Below, piece by piece: positions 36,856 to 45,070 of a stretch of 64,000 bases of DNA. Under the pieces are notes generated by a model. The model ran no database searches. It worked only from the letters and a program-made list of their open reading frames with translations, and was not told the origin of the DNA. Position numbers and translations under genes: made by a program. The stretch is from NCBI RefSeq assembly GCF_017565645.3, contig NZ_CP086136.1:1936001-2000000 (forward strand). The letters are read 5' to 3'. The DNA is from Bradyrhizobium barranii subsp. barranii. Lineage in GTDB: Bacteria > Pseudomonadota > Alphaproteobacteria > Rhizobiales > Xanthobacteraceae. Positions within the stretch are counted from its first letter, which is position 1, and each line of letters starts with the position of its first letter.

Positions 36856-36904
36856 GAGCATGATCCGGAAAAGTGTGTAGCGGTTTTCCGGGAAGATCAT
36901 GCTC
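36856..36904 (+). repeat. Palindromic repeat GAGCATGATC...GATCATGCTC
   Basis: Ten-base arms GAGCATGATC (36856-36865) and GATCATGCTC (36895-36904) surround CGGAAAAGTGTGTAGCGGTT. A well-known Rhizobiales intergenic repeat. It sits in the 36822-37219 gap that separates the membrane protein from the pilin gene. Confidence 0.75.
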
Positions 36905-36913
36905 AAGCAATAA

Positions 36914-36953
36914 CCTGAAGCGCGATGAACGATTCATCTCGTCGTGCTTCAGG
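36914..36953 (+). repeat. Inverted repeat CCTGAAGC...GCTTCAGG
   Basis: An imperfect hairpin, outer arms CCTGAAGC and GCTTCAGG, inner GATGA/TCATC, 9 bp after the previous repeat. The two often occur as one composite element. The rest of the gap, to 37219, is the pilin promoter region. Confidence 0.6.
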
Positions 36954-37219
36954 CCGAGCGGGCGGCATTGGACCATGCGCGGTCATAACTTCGGGTAAAT
37001 CGCGCCCCTGCAGCATTGCCGCGGATAGCTACGATTTAACGAATTGTTTTCAATTCTCCTTTACCATCGTCGAATACGTGCAATCCGCTTCGTGTTTCCG
37101 CAGTCGAATTAACTGCGGCGCAATTCTTTGCCTCTAGGTTCGGTTCCATGGTCGGGCGGCGCTGGGAAGCCGAGAGACCAGACCATTTGTAAGCCACGTG
37201 TACTCTTTGGGAGCAGTCT

Positions 37220-37384
37220 ATGAAGAACCTCGTTTCGCGTTTCGTGAAGGACGAATCCGGCGCCACCGCCATTGAATACGGCCTGATCGCTGCCGGCATC
37301 GCGCTCGCGATCATCACCGTCGTCAACAACCTCGGCAGCTCGCTGAACACCAAGTTCGGCTCGATCTCGTCCAGCCTCAAGTAA
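37220..37384 (+). CDS. Flp/PilA type IVb pilin subunit, 54 aa
   Basis: Major subunit of Flp (tad) pili. N-terminal leader MKNLVSRFVKDESG, then the hydrophobic helix ATAIEYGLIAAGIALAIITV with the conserved Glu (here in TAIEYG) near the mature N-terminus and the G-A-T cleavage region, then NNLGSSLNTKFGS. The small size is typical. GGGAG 9 nt upstream, and a strong terminator behind it, so it is a single monocistronic gene. No tad assembly genes are in the window. High expression is expected. Confidence 0.96.
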   Translation: MKNLVSRFVKDESGATAIEYGLIAAGIALAIITVVNNLGSSLNTKFGSISSSLK

Positions 37385-37408
37385 GACCGGACGATCTGAG
37401 AGTTTCGA

Positions 37409-37440
37409 GAGCCCCGTCCCGGACGGGGCTCTTTTCTTTT
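37409..37440 (+). terminator. Rho-independent terminator after the pilin gene
   Basis: Stem GAGCCCCGTC (37409-37418) with GACGGGGCTC (37422-37431), a 3-nt loop, then TTTTCTTTT. Confidence 0.95.
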
Positions 37441-37520
37441 GCGGGGTGGAGTGAGCCGGAGGCTGCTCGGCCTGCATGGTTCGCCCGGCGATGCAGAGCA
37501 TCGTCCGGAGACGCTCGCTT

Positions 37521-37622
37521 TGGCGGGGCTCCTCACCATGAGGGTCTGATCTCTTGACGCAAAACGCGACCTCATCCCGAGGGCCCGCCGTAGGTGGGCG
37601 TCTCGAAGGATGGGCTCGCAGG
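37521..37622 (+). repeat. Intergenic repeat in the 37385-37835 gap
   Basis: Contains CGGGGCTCCTCACCATGAGG and, 42 nt later, CCTCATCCCGAGGGCCC, ending GGGCGTCTCGAAGGATGGGC. These blocks are typical of a family of Bradyrhizobium repeats. No gene is seen between the pilin terminator and the TetR gene; the gap otherwise holds the TetR promoter. Confidence 0.55.
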
Positions 37623-37732
37623 CAAGCTTCCCGCTACGTTCTTCTTCAAAGCCCTCCATCCGGCGTTGCTTGGCTTGGCGCTCCCGTCCGTCCGGCGTGA
37701 CGTTCTACGCATTTGCATCTTGTCATTCACTT

Positions 37733-37746
37733 TGAATAGTTGTTCA
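37733..37746 (+). promoter_or_regulatory. Possible operator of the following TetR gene
   Basis: TGAATAGTTGTTCA has TGAA/TTCA arms with a 6-nt spacer and lies 89 bp before the TetR start, where an autoregulatory operator would be expected. The arms are short, so the call is weak. Confidence 0.3.
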
Positions 37747-37835
37747 GTCCTTGCGGGACGATTTGCATCTATTGCAGGGACGACGCGTTCGGCCGCGCGG
37801 GGCGTGCGGCTGGCGTGTGGGACAGGAAGCGCGCC

Positions 37836-38516
37836 ATGGTTTATCGGCGAACGCATCAAGTGGTGAAGCGCCTTGCGGCCAGGCGCAGTGCGATTCTTGC
37901 TGCGGCGCGGGAAGCTGCGGCGGAAGGCGGGATGGCGGCGGTGCAGATCGCGCCGGTTGCTGTACGGGCCAGTGTCGCGGCCGGAACGGTCTACCGCTAC
38001 TTCCCGTCCAAGTCCGAGCTGATCTCCGAATTGATAGCCGAGGTGTCGCGCGACGAGCTCGCGGCGATCCGCCGGGCGGCCGATGCCGCGCCCGGCCCAT
38101 CCTCGGCGCTGGCGGCGGCCGTCACCACCGTGGCGGTCCACACGCTGTCGCAGCGCAGGTTGGCCTGGGGCATCCTGGCCGAGCCGGTCGACGTCGATGT
38201 CAGCGCGTCCCGCCTCGCCAGCCGCCGCGAGATCGCCGGCGAGATGGCCGCGCGGATCGACGCCGCCGTGCGGGCCGGCCATTTGCCTGCGCAGGATACC
38301 GCGCTCGCCGCCACCGCGCTGTTGGGGGCGCTGCATGAGGCCCTGGTCGGGCCGCTCGCGCCCGATAATCTCGACGATCCCGCCAGGATGCGCGATGCGG
38401 TGCAGACCGTGACGCTGCTGGCCCTGCGCGCAGTCGGTGTGATGGACGCCCGCGCCAGGGGTCTGGTGGTGCAGCAGACGCTGCTGCCGACCGCGAAAGC
38501 GCTGGTTGGGGCCTGA
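37836..38516 (+). CDS. TetR/AcrR family regulator, 226 aa
   Basis: HTH segment near residues 8-55 (AARRSAILAAAREAAAEGGM, VAVRASVAAGTVYRYFPSKS). The C-terminal ligand domain is Ala-rich. Start ATG 37836 has AGGA about 9 nt upstream; the frame is open further up but without support. No obvious target is adjacent: the pyruvate kinase gene is convergent. Ligand unknown. Confidence 0.9.
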   Translation: MVYRRTHQVVKRLAARRSAILAAAREAAAEGGMAAVQIAPVAVRASVAAGTVYRYFPSKSELISELIAEVSRDELAAIRRAADAAPGPSSALAAAVTTVAVHTLSQRRLAWGILAEPVDVDVSASRLASRREIAGEMAARIDAAVRAGHLPAQDTALAATALLGALHEALVGPLAPDNLDDPARMRDAVQTVTLLALRAVGVMDARARGLVVQQTLLPTAKALVGA

Positions 38517-38667
38517 AGAGCAGGTCGCGGCCGGGGCCGAGACCTGATTCCGCTCAGGTCATTGCCCGAGCGCGCCTTTCCACAAAACCCGAGCACCTTC
38601 GCCGGCAACGCCGGCTACTGTGCATGGGGTTGTTTTCGACATTTTTTGTTTGCCGGGCTCCCGCGGA

Positions 38668-40104
38668 CTAGATATCCGCGCCGCCCTCGGGGCCGACCGA
38701 GGCGATGCGCACCATGTTGGTGGTGCCGGGAATGCCGAGCGGCACGCCGGCGACGATGATCACGCGCTGGCCGGCGCGGACGAAGCCGTCGCGGAAGGCG
38801 ATCTGGCCGGCGCGGCTTACCATGTCGTCCTGGTCGCGCGCGTCTTCCGCCACCACGCAATGCACGCCCCAGACCACCGCCAGCCGGCGTCCGGCCGCGA
38901 TGTTGGGCGTGATCGCCACGATCGGCGGCTTCGGCCGCTCGCGCGCGACGCGCACCGCGGTCGAGCCCGAGCTGGTCCAGCAGATCAGGGCCGGCAGGTC
39001 GAGTGTTTCGGCGATCTGGCGGGCGGCGTCCGCGATGGCGTCGCCGGCGGTGGATTCCGGCGCGGGGCGCTGCGCGGTGAGCACGGAACGATAAATCGGG
39101 TCGCGCTCGACCTCTTCGCCGATGCGGTTCATGGTCGAGACCGCCTCGACCGGGAATTTGCCGGCCGCCGATTCCGCCGACAGCATGATGGCGTCGGCGC
39201 CTTCATAGACGGCGGTGGCGACGTCGGAGACCTCGGCGCGGGTCGGCACCGGCGACTGGATCATCGATTCCAGCATCTGGGTTGCGATCACCACCGGCTT
39301 GCCGGCGCGGCGCGCCATGCGCGTCATCTGTTTCTGCAGGCTCGGCACGCGCTCCAGCGGCAGCTCGACGCCGAGATCGCCGCGCGCCACCATCAGCGCG
39401 TCGGAGGCCTCGATGATGTCGGCGAGGCGGTCGATCGCCTGCGGCTTCTCGATCTTGGCCATGACAGCGGCGCGGCCGCGGATCATCTTCTTGGCCTCGA
39501 TCACGTCGTCGGCGCGCTGCACGAAGGACAGCGCGATCCAGTCGACGCCGGTCACCAGCGCGGCCTCGAGGTCAGCGCGGTCCTTCGGCGTCATCGCCGA
39601 GACCGGCAGATCGGTGTCGGGCAGGCTGACGCCCTTGCGGTCGGACATCCGGCCGCCGACCACGACGCGCGTCACCGCGTGCTCCTTCGTGGTTTCCTCG
39701 GCGATCAGCCGCACCTTGCCGTCGTCGAGCAGCAGCGAATGGCCGGGCCTGAGCGCTGCCAGGATCTCCGGATGCGGGAGATTGACGCGCGTGGCATCGC
39801 CCGGCGCCTTGTCGGAATCGAGCGTGAAGATCTGGCCGTTCTGGAGCTGGACCGCGCCTTCGGCGAAGGCGCCGAGCCTGAGCTTCGGGCCCTGGAGATC
39901 GACCAGGATGCCGATCGGCCGGCCATAACTGCTCTCGACGTTGCGGATCGTCGCGACCAGCTCCCGCATCTTGTCATGCGGGGTGTGGCTCATGTTGATG
40001 CGGAACAGGTCGGCACCGGCCTCGAACAGGCGGCGGATCATCGCGAGGTCCGAAGAGGCAGGTCCCAGGGTCGCGAGAATCTTGATACGGCGAAGACGCC
40101 TCAT
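38668..40104 (-). CDS. pyk: Pyruvate kinase, 478 aa
   Basis: Last step of glycolysis: phosphoenolpyruvate plus ADP to pyruvate plus ATP. Signature elements: KILATLGPASSD, FRINMSH, VDLQGPKLRLG, the catalytic loop VMAKIEKPQAI (Lys), GDLGVELPLE, and VIATQMLESMIQ. The C-terminal allosteric domain ends with VPLGIPGTTNMVRI. Start overlaps the stop of the DUF1036 gene by ATGA (40101-40104), so it is translationally coupled. Confidence 0.97.
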   Translation of the reverse strand: MRRLRRIKILATLGPASSDLAMIRRLFEAGADLFRINMSHTPHDKMRELVATIRNVESSYGRPIGILVDLQGPKLRLGAFAEGAVQLQNGQIFTLDSDKAPGDATRVNLPHPEILAALRPGHSLLLDDGKVRLIAEETTKEHAVTRVVVGGRMSDRKGVSLPDTDLPVSAMTPKDRADLEAALVTGVDWIALSFVQRADDVIEAKKMIRGRAAVMAKIEKPQAIDRLADIIEASDALMVARGDLGVELPLERVPSLQKQMTRMARRAGKPVVIATQMLESMIQSPVPTRAEVSDVATAVYEGADAIMLSAESAAGKFPVEAVSTMNRIGEEVERDPIYRSVLTAQRPAPESTAGDAIADAARQIAETLDLPALICWTSSGSTAVRVARERPKPPIVAITPNIAAGRRLAVVWGVHCVVAEDARDQDDMVSRAGQIAFRDGFVRAGQRVIIVAGVPLGIPGTTNMVRIASVGPEGGADI

Positions 40105-40700
40105 GGCTTATTTCCAGACGGTGGCGAGGGGGCTGGCGGAAGGCCAGGCGCGGCGGGGGGCGTACCACCGGGCGGACTATTGGGCAAACCCGGAACGCCG
40201 CCACCCGGGCCGACCGGGCCCGGCAGGCCGGGCACGCGCTGCTGCTGTGACGGCTGCTCGTTGGCGTCGGTGAGCTGGACCGTCCAGGCCCGCTGCTCGC
40301 CGGTATCGACCTCGAAATAGCCGGTCCGGTCGTAGCCGCGCGCGAGGCAATCCTCGGTGCCGCGGATGGTGAATTCCTTGTCGCGCGAGCACATGAAGGC
40401 CTGGCCCGACCATTCGCCGCCGCGGTCGTAGTCGATCGCATAGATGTAATAGTAGCGGGCGACCAGCGTTCCCCGCAGCAGGGTCTCGCAGGAGCGGGAC
40501 GAGATGTTCCACCAGCCCTCGGTGGTCCAGCCCTCGGCGTCCTTGTAGCCGAGCGCAATGCCGACCCGGCTCGAGGTGTTGTTGCAAAGCCGGAAGTCGG
40601 CGGAGGCCGGGCTGGCCCAGAGGCACAGCAGGCCAACCACCAGCACCGGGACCAACCGGGCGAGCAGGCGAAGGGGGGCGCGGGGAGATTCGGCGATCAT
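40101..40700 (-). CDS. DUF1036 periplasmic protein, 199 aa
   Basis: Signal peptide (LVPVLVVGLLCLWASPASA) then a DUF1036 domain (FRLCNNTSSRVGIALGYKDA; EGWTTEGWWNISSRSCETL; DKEFTIRGTEDCLARGYDRT) with six Cys, and a Pro/Gly-rich tail (about 155-199). The function is not known. It is cotranscribed with pyruvate kinase, an association seen across Rhizobiales. Confidence 0.9.
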   Translation of the reverse strand: MIAESPRAPLRLLARLVPVLVVGLLCLWASPASADFRLCNNTSSRVGIALGYKDAEGWTTEGWWNISSRSCETLLRGTLVARYYYIYAIDYDRGGEWSGQAFMCSRDKEFTIRGTEDCLARGYDRTGYFEVDTGEQRAWTVQLTDANEQPSQQQRVPGLPGPVGPGGGVPGLPNSPPGGTPPAAPGLPPAPSPPSGNKP

Positions 40701-40880
40701 TGTCGCGGAACGTATACCAGATGATTGACGATTTGGCGTAGGGCCGGGGAGCCGGCCTTCGGGTTGGCTCTGGCGCCGTTTGCGCCGCGATGTGGCAAAA
40801 TCTGTGACAAGGACCCACCTGATCCCGTAAGGGTGACCCCCATCGGGGGCAGAACCAATTCAGGCCGAAGGGATCCAGCC

Positions 40881-41183
40881 ATGGCAATCGACGACAAAAC
40901 CAGAACGGAGCTCGAGGCGGCCGCTTTCCGGCGCCTGGTCGATCATCTGAAGACGCGGACGGACGTCCAGAACATCGATCTGATGAATTTGGCCGGCTTC
41001 TGCCGCAACTGCCTGTCCAACTGGCTCAAGGACGCCGCCGACGCGCAGGGCGTGAGCTTAAGCAAGGACGAGAGCCGCGAGGCCGTCTACGGCATGCCCT
41101 ACGAGACCTGGAAGTCGAAATATCAGGGCACGGCCACGCCCGAGCAGGTCGAGGCGATGAAGAAGGTTCACCCCGGGCACTGA
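40881..41183 (+). CDS. DUF1244 protein, 100 aa
   Basis: Small soluble protein with the conserved block DVQNIDLMNLAGFCRNCLSN (two Cys) and MPYETWKSKYQ. The domain is widespread in Proteobacteria and has no assigned role; the Cys pair suggests a metal or redox centre. ATG 40881 follows AAGGGA; the frame is open upstream to 40725 without support. Confidence 0.9.
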   Translation: MAIDDKTRTELEAAAFRRLVDHLKTRTDVQNIDLMNLAGFCRNCLSNWLKDAADAQGVSLSKDESREAVYGMPYETWKSKYQGTATPEQVEAMKKVHPGH

Positions 41184-41381
41184 ACGGCCTCGCCGGCAGT
41201 CTGGCGGTGAGTCGCACCACACAACTTCTTTCTTGGCCTCGCCGCAGGAAGGTGTGGGCGCGCTGTGGACGAGCGCGATGCTGCCTTGAACGCGAGAGCC
41301 GCGAACCCTAAGGGTCAACCAGCACGCGCGGTGAGGATGCCGGCGTCACCTCGTTTTGCCAGTTCCATTGGGAGTACCAAG

Positions 41382-41654
41382 ATGGCCACCTCCGCCGCCG
41401 TCCGCGACGACGAGCCCGCGACGAAATTTGCCAAGGACCAGCTCAAATCCATCATCGAGCGCATCGAGCGGCTGGAGGAAGAGAAGAAGGCGATCTCCGA
41501 CGACATCCGCGACGTCTATGCCGAGAGCAAGGGCAATGGCTACGACGTCAAGGCGCTGCGCACCATCGTGCGCATGCGCAAGCAGGACCCGAACGAGCGC
41601 GCCGAGGCCGAGACCATCCTCGAGACCTATATGCAGGCGCTGGGAATGCTCTGA
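41382..41654 (+). CDS. gapR: GapR nucleoid-associated protein (DUF2312), 90 aa
   Basis: GapR binds overtwisted AT-rich DNA ahead of replication and transcription and stimulates type II topoisomerases in Caulobacter. The protein is almost wholly helical: a coiled coil (about 17-50, [20 protein letters not shown]) and the conserved [20 protein letters not shown], then [20 protein letters not shown]. Typical length. Start ATG 41382 preferred; upstream frame to 41265 lacks family similarity. It is a marker of Alphaproteobacteria. Confidence 0.95.
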   Translation: MATSAAVRDDEPATKFAKDQLKSIIERIERLEEEKKAISDDIRDVYAESKGNGYDVKALRTIVRMRKQDPNERAEAETILETYMQALGML

Positions 41655-41680
41655 GGCGATGCGCCTCTAGCACTGCTGCC

Positions 41681-41765
41681 GTAGCCCGGATGGAGCGCAG
41701 CGAAATCCGGGTTCTCGCAGTATGGAAGCATTCCCCGGATTACGCTTTCGCTCCATCCGGGCTAC
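41681..41765 (+). repeat. REP-like palindrome GTAGCCCGGATGGAGCG
   Basis: GTAGCCCGGATGGAGCG (41681) and its near complement CGCTCCATCCGGGCTAC (ending 41765) with inner CGAAATCCGGG/CCCCGGATTACG arms. A very widespread proteobacterial REP-type element, 26 bp after gapR. Confidence 0.8.
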
Positions 41766-41806
41766 AAGCGTGGCGTGTTGCACTTCGTTTGTGAACGGAG
41801 ACCGCT

Positions 41807-42232
41807 GTGACTGCGCCGCCGCTGCCGCGCGAGGTGGACCGTGCCTTCCGCGCCCTTCCGGCGCCGATCGGCAAGCGGCTACTCCAGGTGCGTGCGCTGA
41901 TCTTCGCGACCGCTGCGGCGCATAAAGCCGTTGGCGAGCTCACCGAGACCCTGAAATGGGGCGAGCCGGCTTACTTGACCGATGAGAGCGGCAGCGGCTC
42001 CACGATTCGGCTCGGCCGCCTGAAGGACTCCGAGCGCGCCGCCATACTGTTCAACTGCAAGACGACGCTGGTCGATACGTTCCGCGAGCGCTTTCCCGAT
42101 GAGTTCGAATATCGGCAGACCAGGGCTTTGCTGTTGCCCCTATCCGGCGCGCTGCCGAAGCAGGAGCTCACCGTCTGCCTCTCGCTGGCGTTGACATATC
42201 ATCTGGATCGGCGGGTCAGGAAAGCGAGATAG
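41807..42232 (+). CDS. DUF1801 protein, 141 aa
   Basis: Small soluble protein of the YdhG-like DUF1801 family (ELTETLKWGEPAYLTDESGS, AILFNCKTTLVDTFRERFPD, LTVCLSLALTYHLDRR). The function is unknown; the fold resembles SRPBCC/StyA-like beta sandwiches. It starts with GTG at 41807, after GGAG. Confidence 0.88.
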   Translation: MTAPPLPREVDRAFRALPAPIGKRLLQVRALIFATAAAHKAVGELTETLKWGEPAYLTDESGSGSTIRLGRLKDSERAAILFNCKTTLVDTFRERFPDEFEYRQTRALLLPLSGALPKQELTVCLSLALTYHLDRRVRKAR

Positions 42233-42330
42233 AAGCTGCAGGCTTCGACACTGTAGTCTTGGAAGTGGCGAGGACGCCATTGCGCCGGTCCGGCACGCAG
42301 CCTCGATCCGCAAGATTGTCGGTCTCGGTC

Positions 42331-42864
42331 TCAATTGCCGCGTCCGCGTTTGGCGTCTCGTCGGGCCTGCGCCCGCTTGTTGGCCTGCGAGACTCTTCCG
42401 ATTTTTTCCGGTGGGAGTTTCTTGAGCCGGCGACGGCTTGGGATCAACCGCATGCCGTCATGCGAAGTTGGGGTCGTCTGCGGGCGAGAAAACTGACGCG
42501 CCCGACGGAGTGCTAACGCCCGTCGCGCCGCTTCCCCGAGCTCCCGTCGTGCTTCAAACTTCCGGATGCGCCTCAGCTCGTTCTTGACGCGCTTGATGGC
42601 GGCAGCGAAAACCGATTGGCGCCGGTTTGCATGCTCTGCCGTGCCGGAGAAACTCTTGCCGCGCGGGTCGGCTGTTCCCTTTGTTTCGCGGCGTCGATGC
42701 CGCGACAATGTACGCTCCCTGTCGCGCAGATCCCGAAGTCGGGCGCGAAGGCTCTCAAGTCCATCGCGCTCCATCTCTCCGACCACGGGATGGTGCGTAC
42801 TCAATATGACTTCGCGCTCGTCGTGGTTCAGAAGGCTGAGCTCAGACTTGCATGGAACTGACAT
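42331..42864 (-). CDS. Conserved basic hypothetical protein, 177 aa
   Basis: A very Arg/Lys-rich, mostly helical protein. The N-terminus MSVPCKSELSLLNHDEREV and the segments RDRERTLSRHRRRETKG and SFSGTAEHANRRQSVFAAAI recall a family common in Bradyrhizobium and Methylobacteria. There are no enzymatic motifs. The Gly-Lys-Ile-Gly-Arg-Val-Ser segment near residue 155 and the basic tail suggest nucleic-acid contact, which is inference only. Confidence 0.75.
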   Translation of the reverse strand: MSVPCKSELSLLNHDEREVILSTHHPVVGEMERDGLESLRARLRDLRDRERTLSRHRRRETKGTADPRGKSFSGTAEHANRRQSVFAAAIKRVKNELRRIRKFEARRELGEAARRALALRRARQFSRPQTTPTSHDGMRLIPSRRRLKKLPPEKIGRVSQANKRAQARRDAKRGRGN

Positions 42865-43177
42865 CGCATGCTCCTACTTCGCTGTGGCGACTTCCCTTGA
42901 GGTGCGGCGCCGCTGCGGAAACGCGGAACACCAAGGCAAACGCAATCGCGTCCTCGGACTTTGTCATCGCGTCCGTTCTGGGCGCACTGCCACAATGCGC
43001 GTTTGGAATGCGTAGCGATACCGGGTGGATTACCCGTTGGAAGTGGGGGAATCTCCCCTAGTGCAGATGCGCACCAGGCCGGGACGACACTTGAGCGTGT
43101 GGCGCTGTCGTGCCCCAGGATTGCGCTGCGCTTCATCCCGGCTTGCGGGACTACCGAACGGCGTGAGGGGAAAGATC
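42865..43177. other. Intergenic region with repeat remnants
   Basis: 313 bp between two minus-strand genes. The left side holds the promoter of the 177-aa gene. The block around 43076-43150 (CCGGGACGACACTTGAGCG, TTCATCCCGGCTTGCGGG) resembles Bradyrhizobium repeats. No gene seen. Confidence 0.45.
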
Positions 43178-44797
43178 TCAGTGCAGCGCCGCGGTGCGCA
43201 TGACGAACGACGTCGTCTCGAGCTTCGCGGTCGCGCTGCCCGTAAAGCTGTCGCAGGACAGGCCCTGCATCGGATCGTCGGCAAAGCCCATCGCGACCAC
43301 GGCCTGCGGTTTGACGAAATAGCCGCGCAGGGCAACGGTATCCAGCTCGCCCATCAGCGTCACCGACATCGCGCGGCTGGCGCTCGGCGACAGCATCACG
43401 ATCTTGAGCCAGATGCTTTCGCCCCTGGCGGCGGAGAGGCGGGTCGCGGTTGCGATCCTTCCGTCGATGCTCTTGCCGACCACCGTGTTGATCTCGATCG
43501 CGGGCGCAAGGCCGCGCGTCGCGGCAACGGGGCGGCCTGTGCGCGGGACCGGCGCGGAGGCGGCGACGACGTTGGCGCGGTCGACCGGGGAGGCGGACGC
43601 CGGCGCGTAGGCCAGCGCCTGATAGGCCGCGCTGGAGACGCTCGCGGTCGCTTGCGGCTCGGTGGCGGCGGCGAGCGCCTGGCGGGCCTTCAGCGCCGCC
43701 ACTTGAGCTGGCGTCGCCTGCTGCGGGGTCGCAGGGGTATCCCAGAAGCCGCGGGCATTGATGATGTCGGCCGGGGTCTCGGGCTTGCCGGCTGCCGGCT
43801 TGTCAGCCACGGGCGCGGGCTTCGGCTTGGGCGGTGCAACGAGCTGTGCATCGGCCGAAGCGAGCTGGATCGCAGCGGCGATCTGCGGCTTGGCGCGCGG
43901 TGTCGGCACCGGATCGGCCGGCTTGGCCACGGCGGCAACCACGGTCGGCGCAACAGGCTTGGCGGCCGGGGCGGGCGCGCCCTCGTCATCCTCGTCGCTG
44001 CTCGTGGCGGCCGGAGCCGACTTGCTCTTGAACAGGGCGGCAAAGAAACTCGGCTTGCTGCCTGAATCGTCGCCTGTGCCGCGGCGCTCGATGTCGGCCT
44101 TGGCCAGCTCATAGCCCTTCAGCGGCGTGCCGTCGGTCGGGACGTGGACCGTGCGGCCATCCGGGAAGACGCGGGCGAGCTGGTCATGCGTCATGCGCGG
44201 CCAGTGCCGGATGCTGCCGGTATCCAGATGGACGAAGGGCGAGCCGGAGGTTGGATAGAAGCCGACGCCGCCGCGCTGCAGGCGCAGGCCGGCGAAGCGG
44301 ATCTGCTCCAGCGGCACGCCCGGAATGTGGAAGTCCATCGCATGCCCCAGCATGTGCTGGCTGAAGCGCGCCACGCCGGAGGAGCGGCGGCGGAGCATCG
44401 CGTTGGTGGCGGGGGAGCGGTAGGAGGAGATGATCTGGATCGGCTGCTTGCCGTCGACGTCGCGATAGACTTCCCAGAGGATGTCGAACAGGCGACGGTC
44501 CATGACCGTCTCGTCCTGGGTCCGCCAGTCGCGCAGGAAGTGGTTGAGCTGCTTCAGCGCGGCCTCGTCGAAGCGGCCATCGCGCTTGAAGGTGACGGTG
44601 AGGTCTTCGCCGGAATGGGTGTGGTGGAACGAGAGCGTCTTGGTCTCGTTCAGCGCGGCGGCGTCATGGACCGAGCCCGCGGCAGCAAGCAGCAGTGCGG
44701 AAGCGAGGCCGATCCGGGATCCGGCCTTCACTCCCGCATGGGACAACGACAGCACTGCGAATTTGCGTGCGAGACCAGTCAGCACAAATGAGCCCAC
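43178..44797 (-). CDS. MepK-like DUF882 peptidase, long form, 539 aa
   Basis: M15-like L,D-endopeptidase domain (about 50-215) of the MepK/YcbK type, which cuts meso-DAP 3-3 crosslinks in peptidoglycan. Active-site features: SSYRSPATNAMLRR, SQHMLGHAMDFHIPG (zinc His and Asp) and FVHLDTGSIRHW (second His, catalytic Asp). A signal sequence and an Ala-rich hydrophobic stretch precede it. The remainder (about 230-539) is Ala/Pro/Lys-rich and not assigned; it is far longer than E. coli MepK (about 180 aa). The start is GTG at 44797. It follows the L,D-transpeptidase gene, the same partner as in E. coli. Confidence 0.85.
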   Translation of the reverse strand: MGSFVLTGLARKFAVLSLSHAGVKAGSRIGLASALLLAAAGSVHDAAALNETKTLSFHHTHSGEDLTVTFKRDGRFDEAALKQLNHFLRDWRTQDETVMDRRLFDILWEVYRDVDGKQPIQIISSYRSPATNAMLRRRSSGVARFSQHMLGHAMDFHIPGVPLEQIRFAGLRLQRGGVGFYPTSGSPFVHLDTGSIRHWPRMTHDQLARVFPDGRTVHVPTDGTPLKGYELAKADIERRGTGDDSGSKPSFFAALFKSKSAPAATSSDEDDEGAPAPAAKPVAPTVVAAVAKPADPVPTPRAKPQIAAAIQLASADAQLVAPPKPKPAPVADKPAAGKPETPADIINARGFWDTPATPQQATPAQVAALKARQALAAATEPQATASVSSAAYQALAYAPASASPVDRANVVAASAPVPRTGRPVAATRGLAPAIEINTVVGKSIDGRIATATRLSAARGESIWLKIVMLSPSASRAMSVTLMGELDTVALRGYFVKPQAVVAMGFADDPMQGLSCDSFTGSATAKLETTSFVMRTAALH

Positions 44798-45070
44798 CCA
44801 GTCGACGAGCGTTCAAAATGGACTCTCCCGGCAACCCCGTTAGCGCGCGAAAGAGGATGAACGCTTTCTTAAAGCGAGAAGGTTAATTCGAGGTTGACCT
44901 TCCCGACCCCAAACCAAGTCACAATACGAACCTAAGCGGTTCAGTGTGGCAAAAAAACGCCCGCTGCCGGAGTTCGGGTGGAGAATGGTTAACGTTAAAC
45001 GACCCCATCCAGGGGGATGAGGTCGCTGATCTTACTAGAGAATTTCCGGCAAAGACCGGTCGGGGAGGCG

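Noticed and set aside
37035-37049. TTAA-N7-TTTT as a CtrA box before the pilin gene
   Set aside because: Two mismatches in the second half-site; too weak, although pilA is a CtrA target in Caulobacter.
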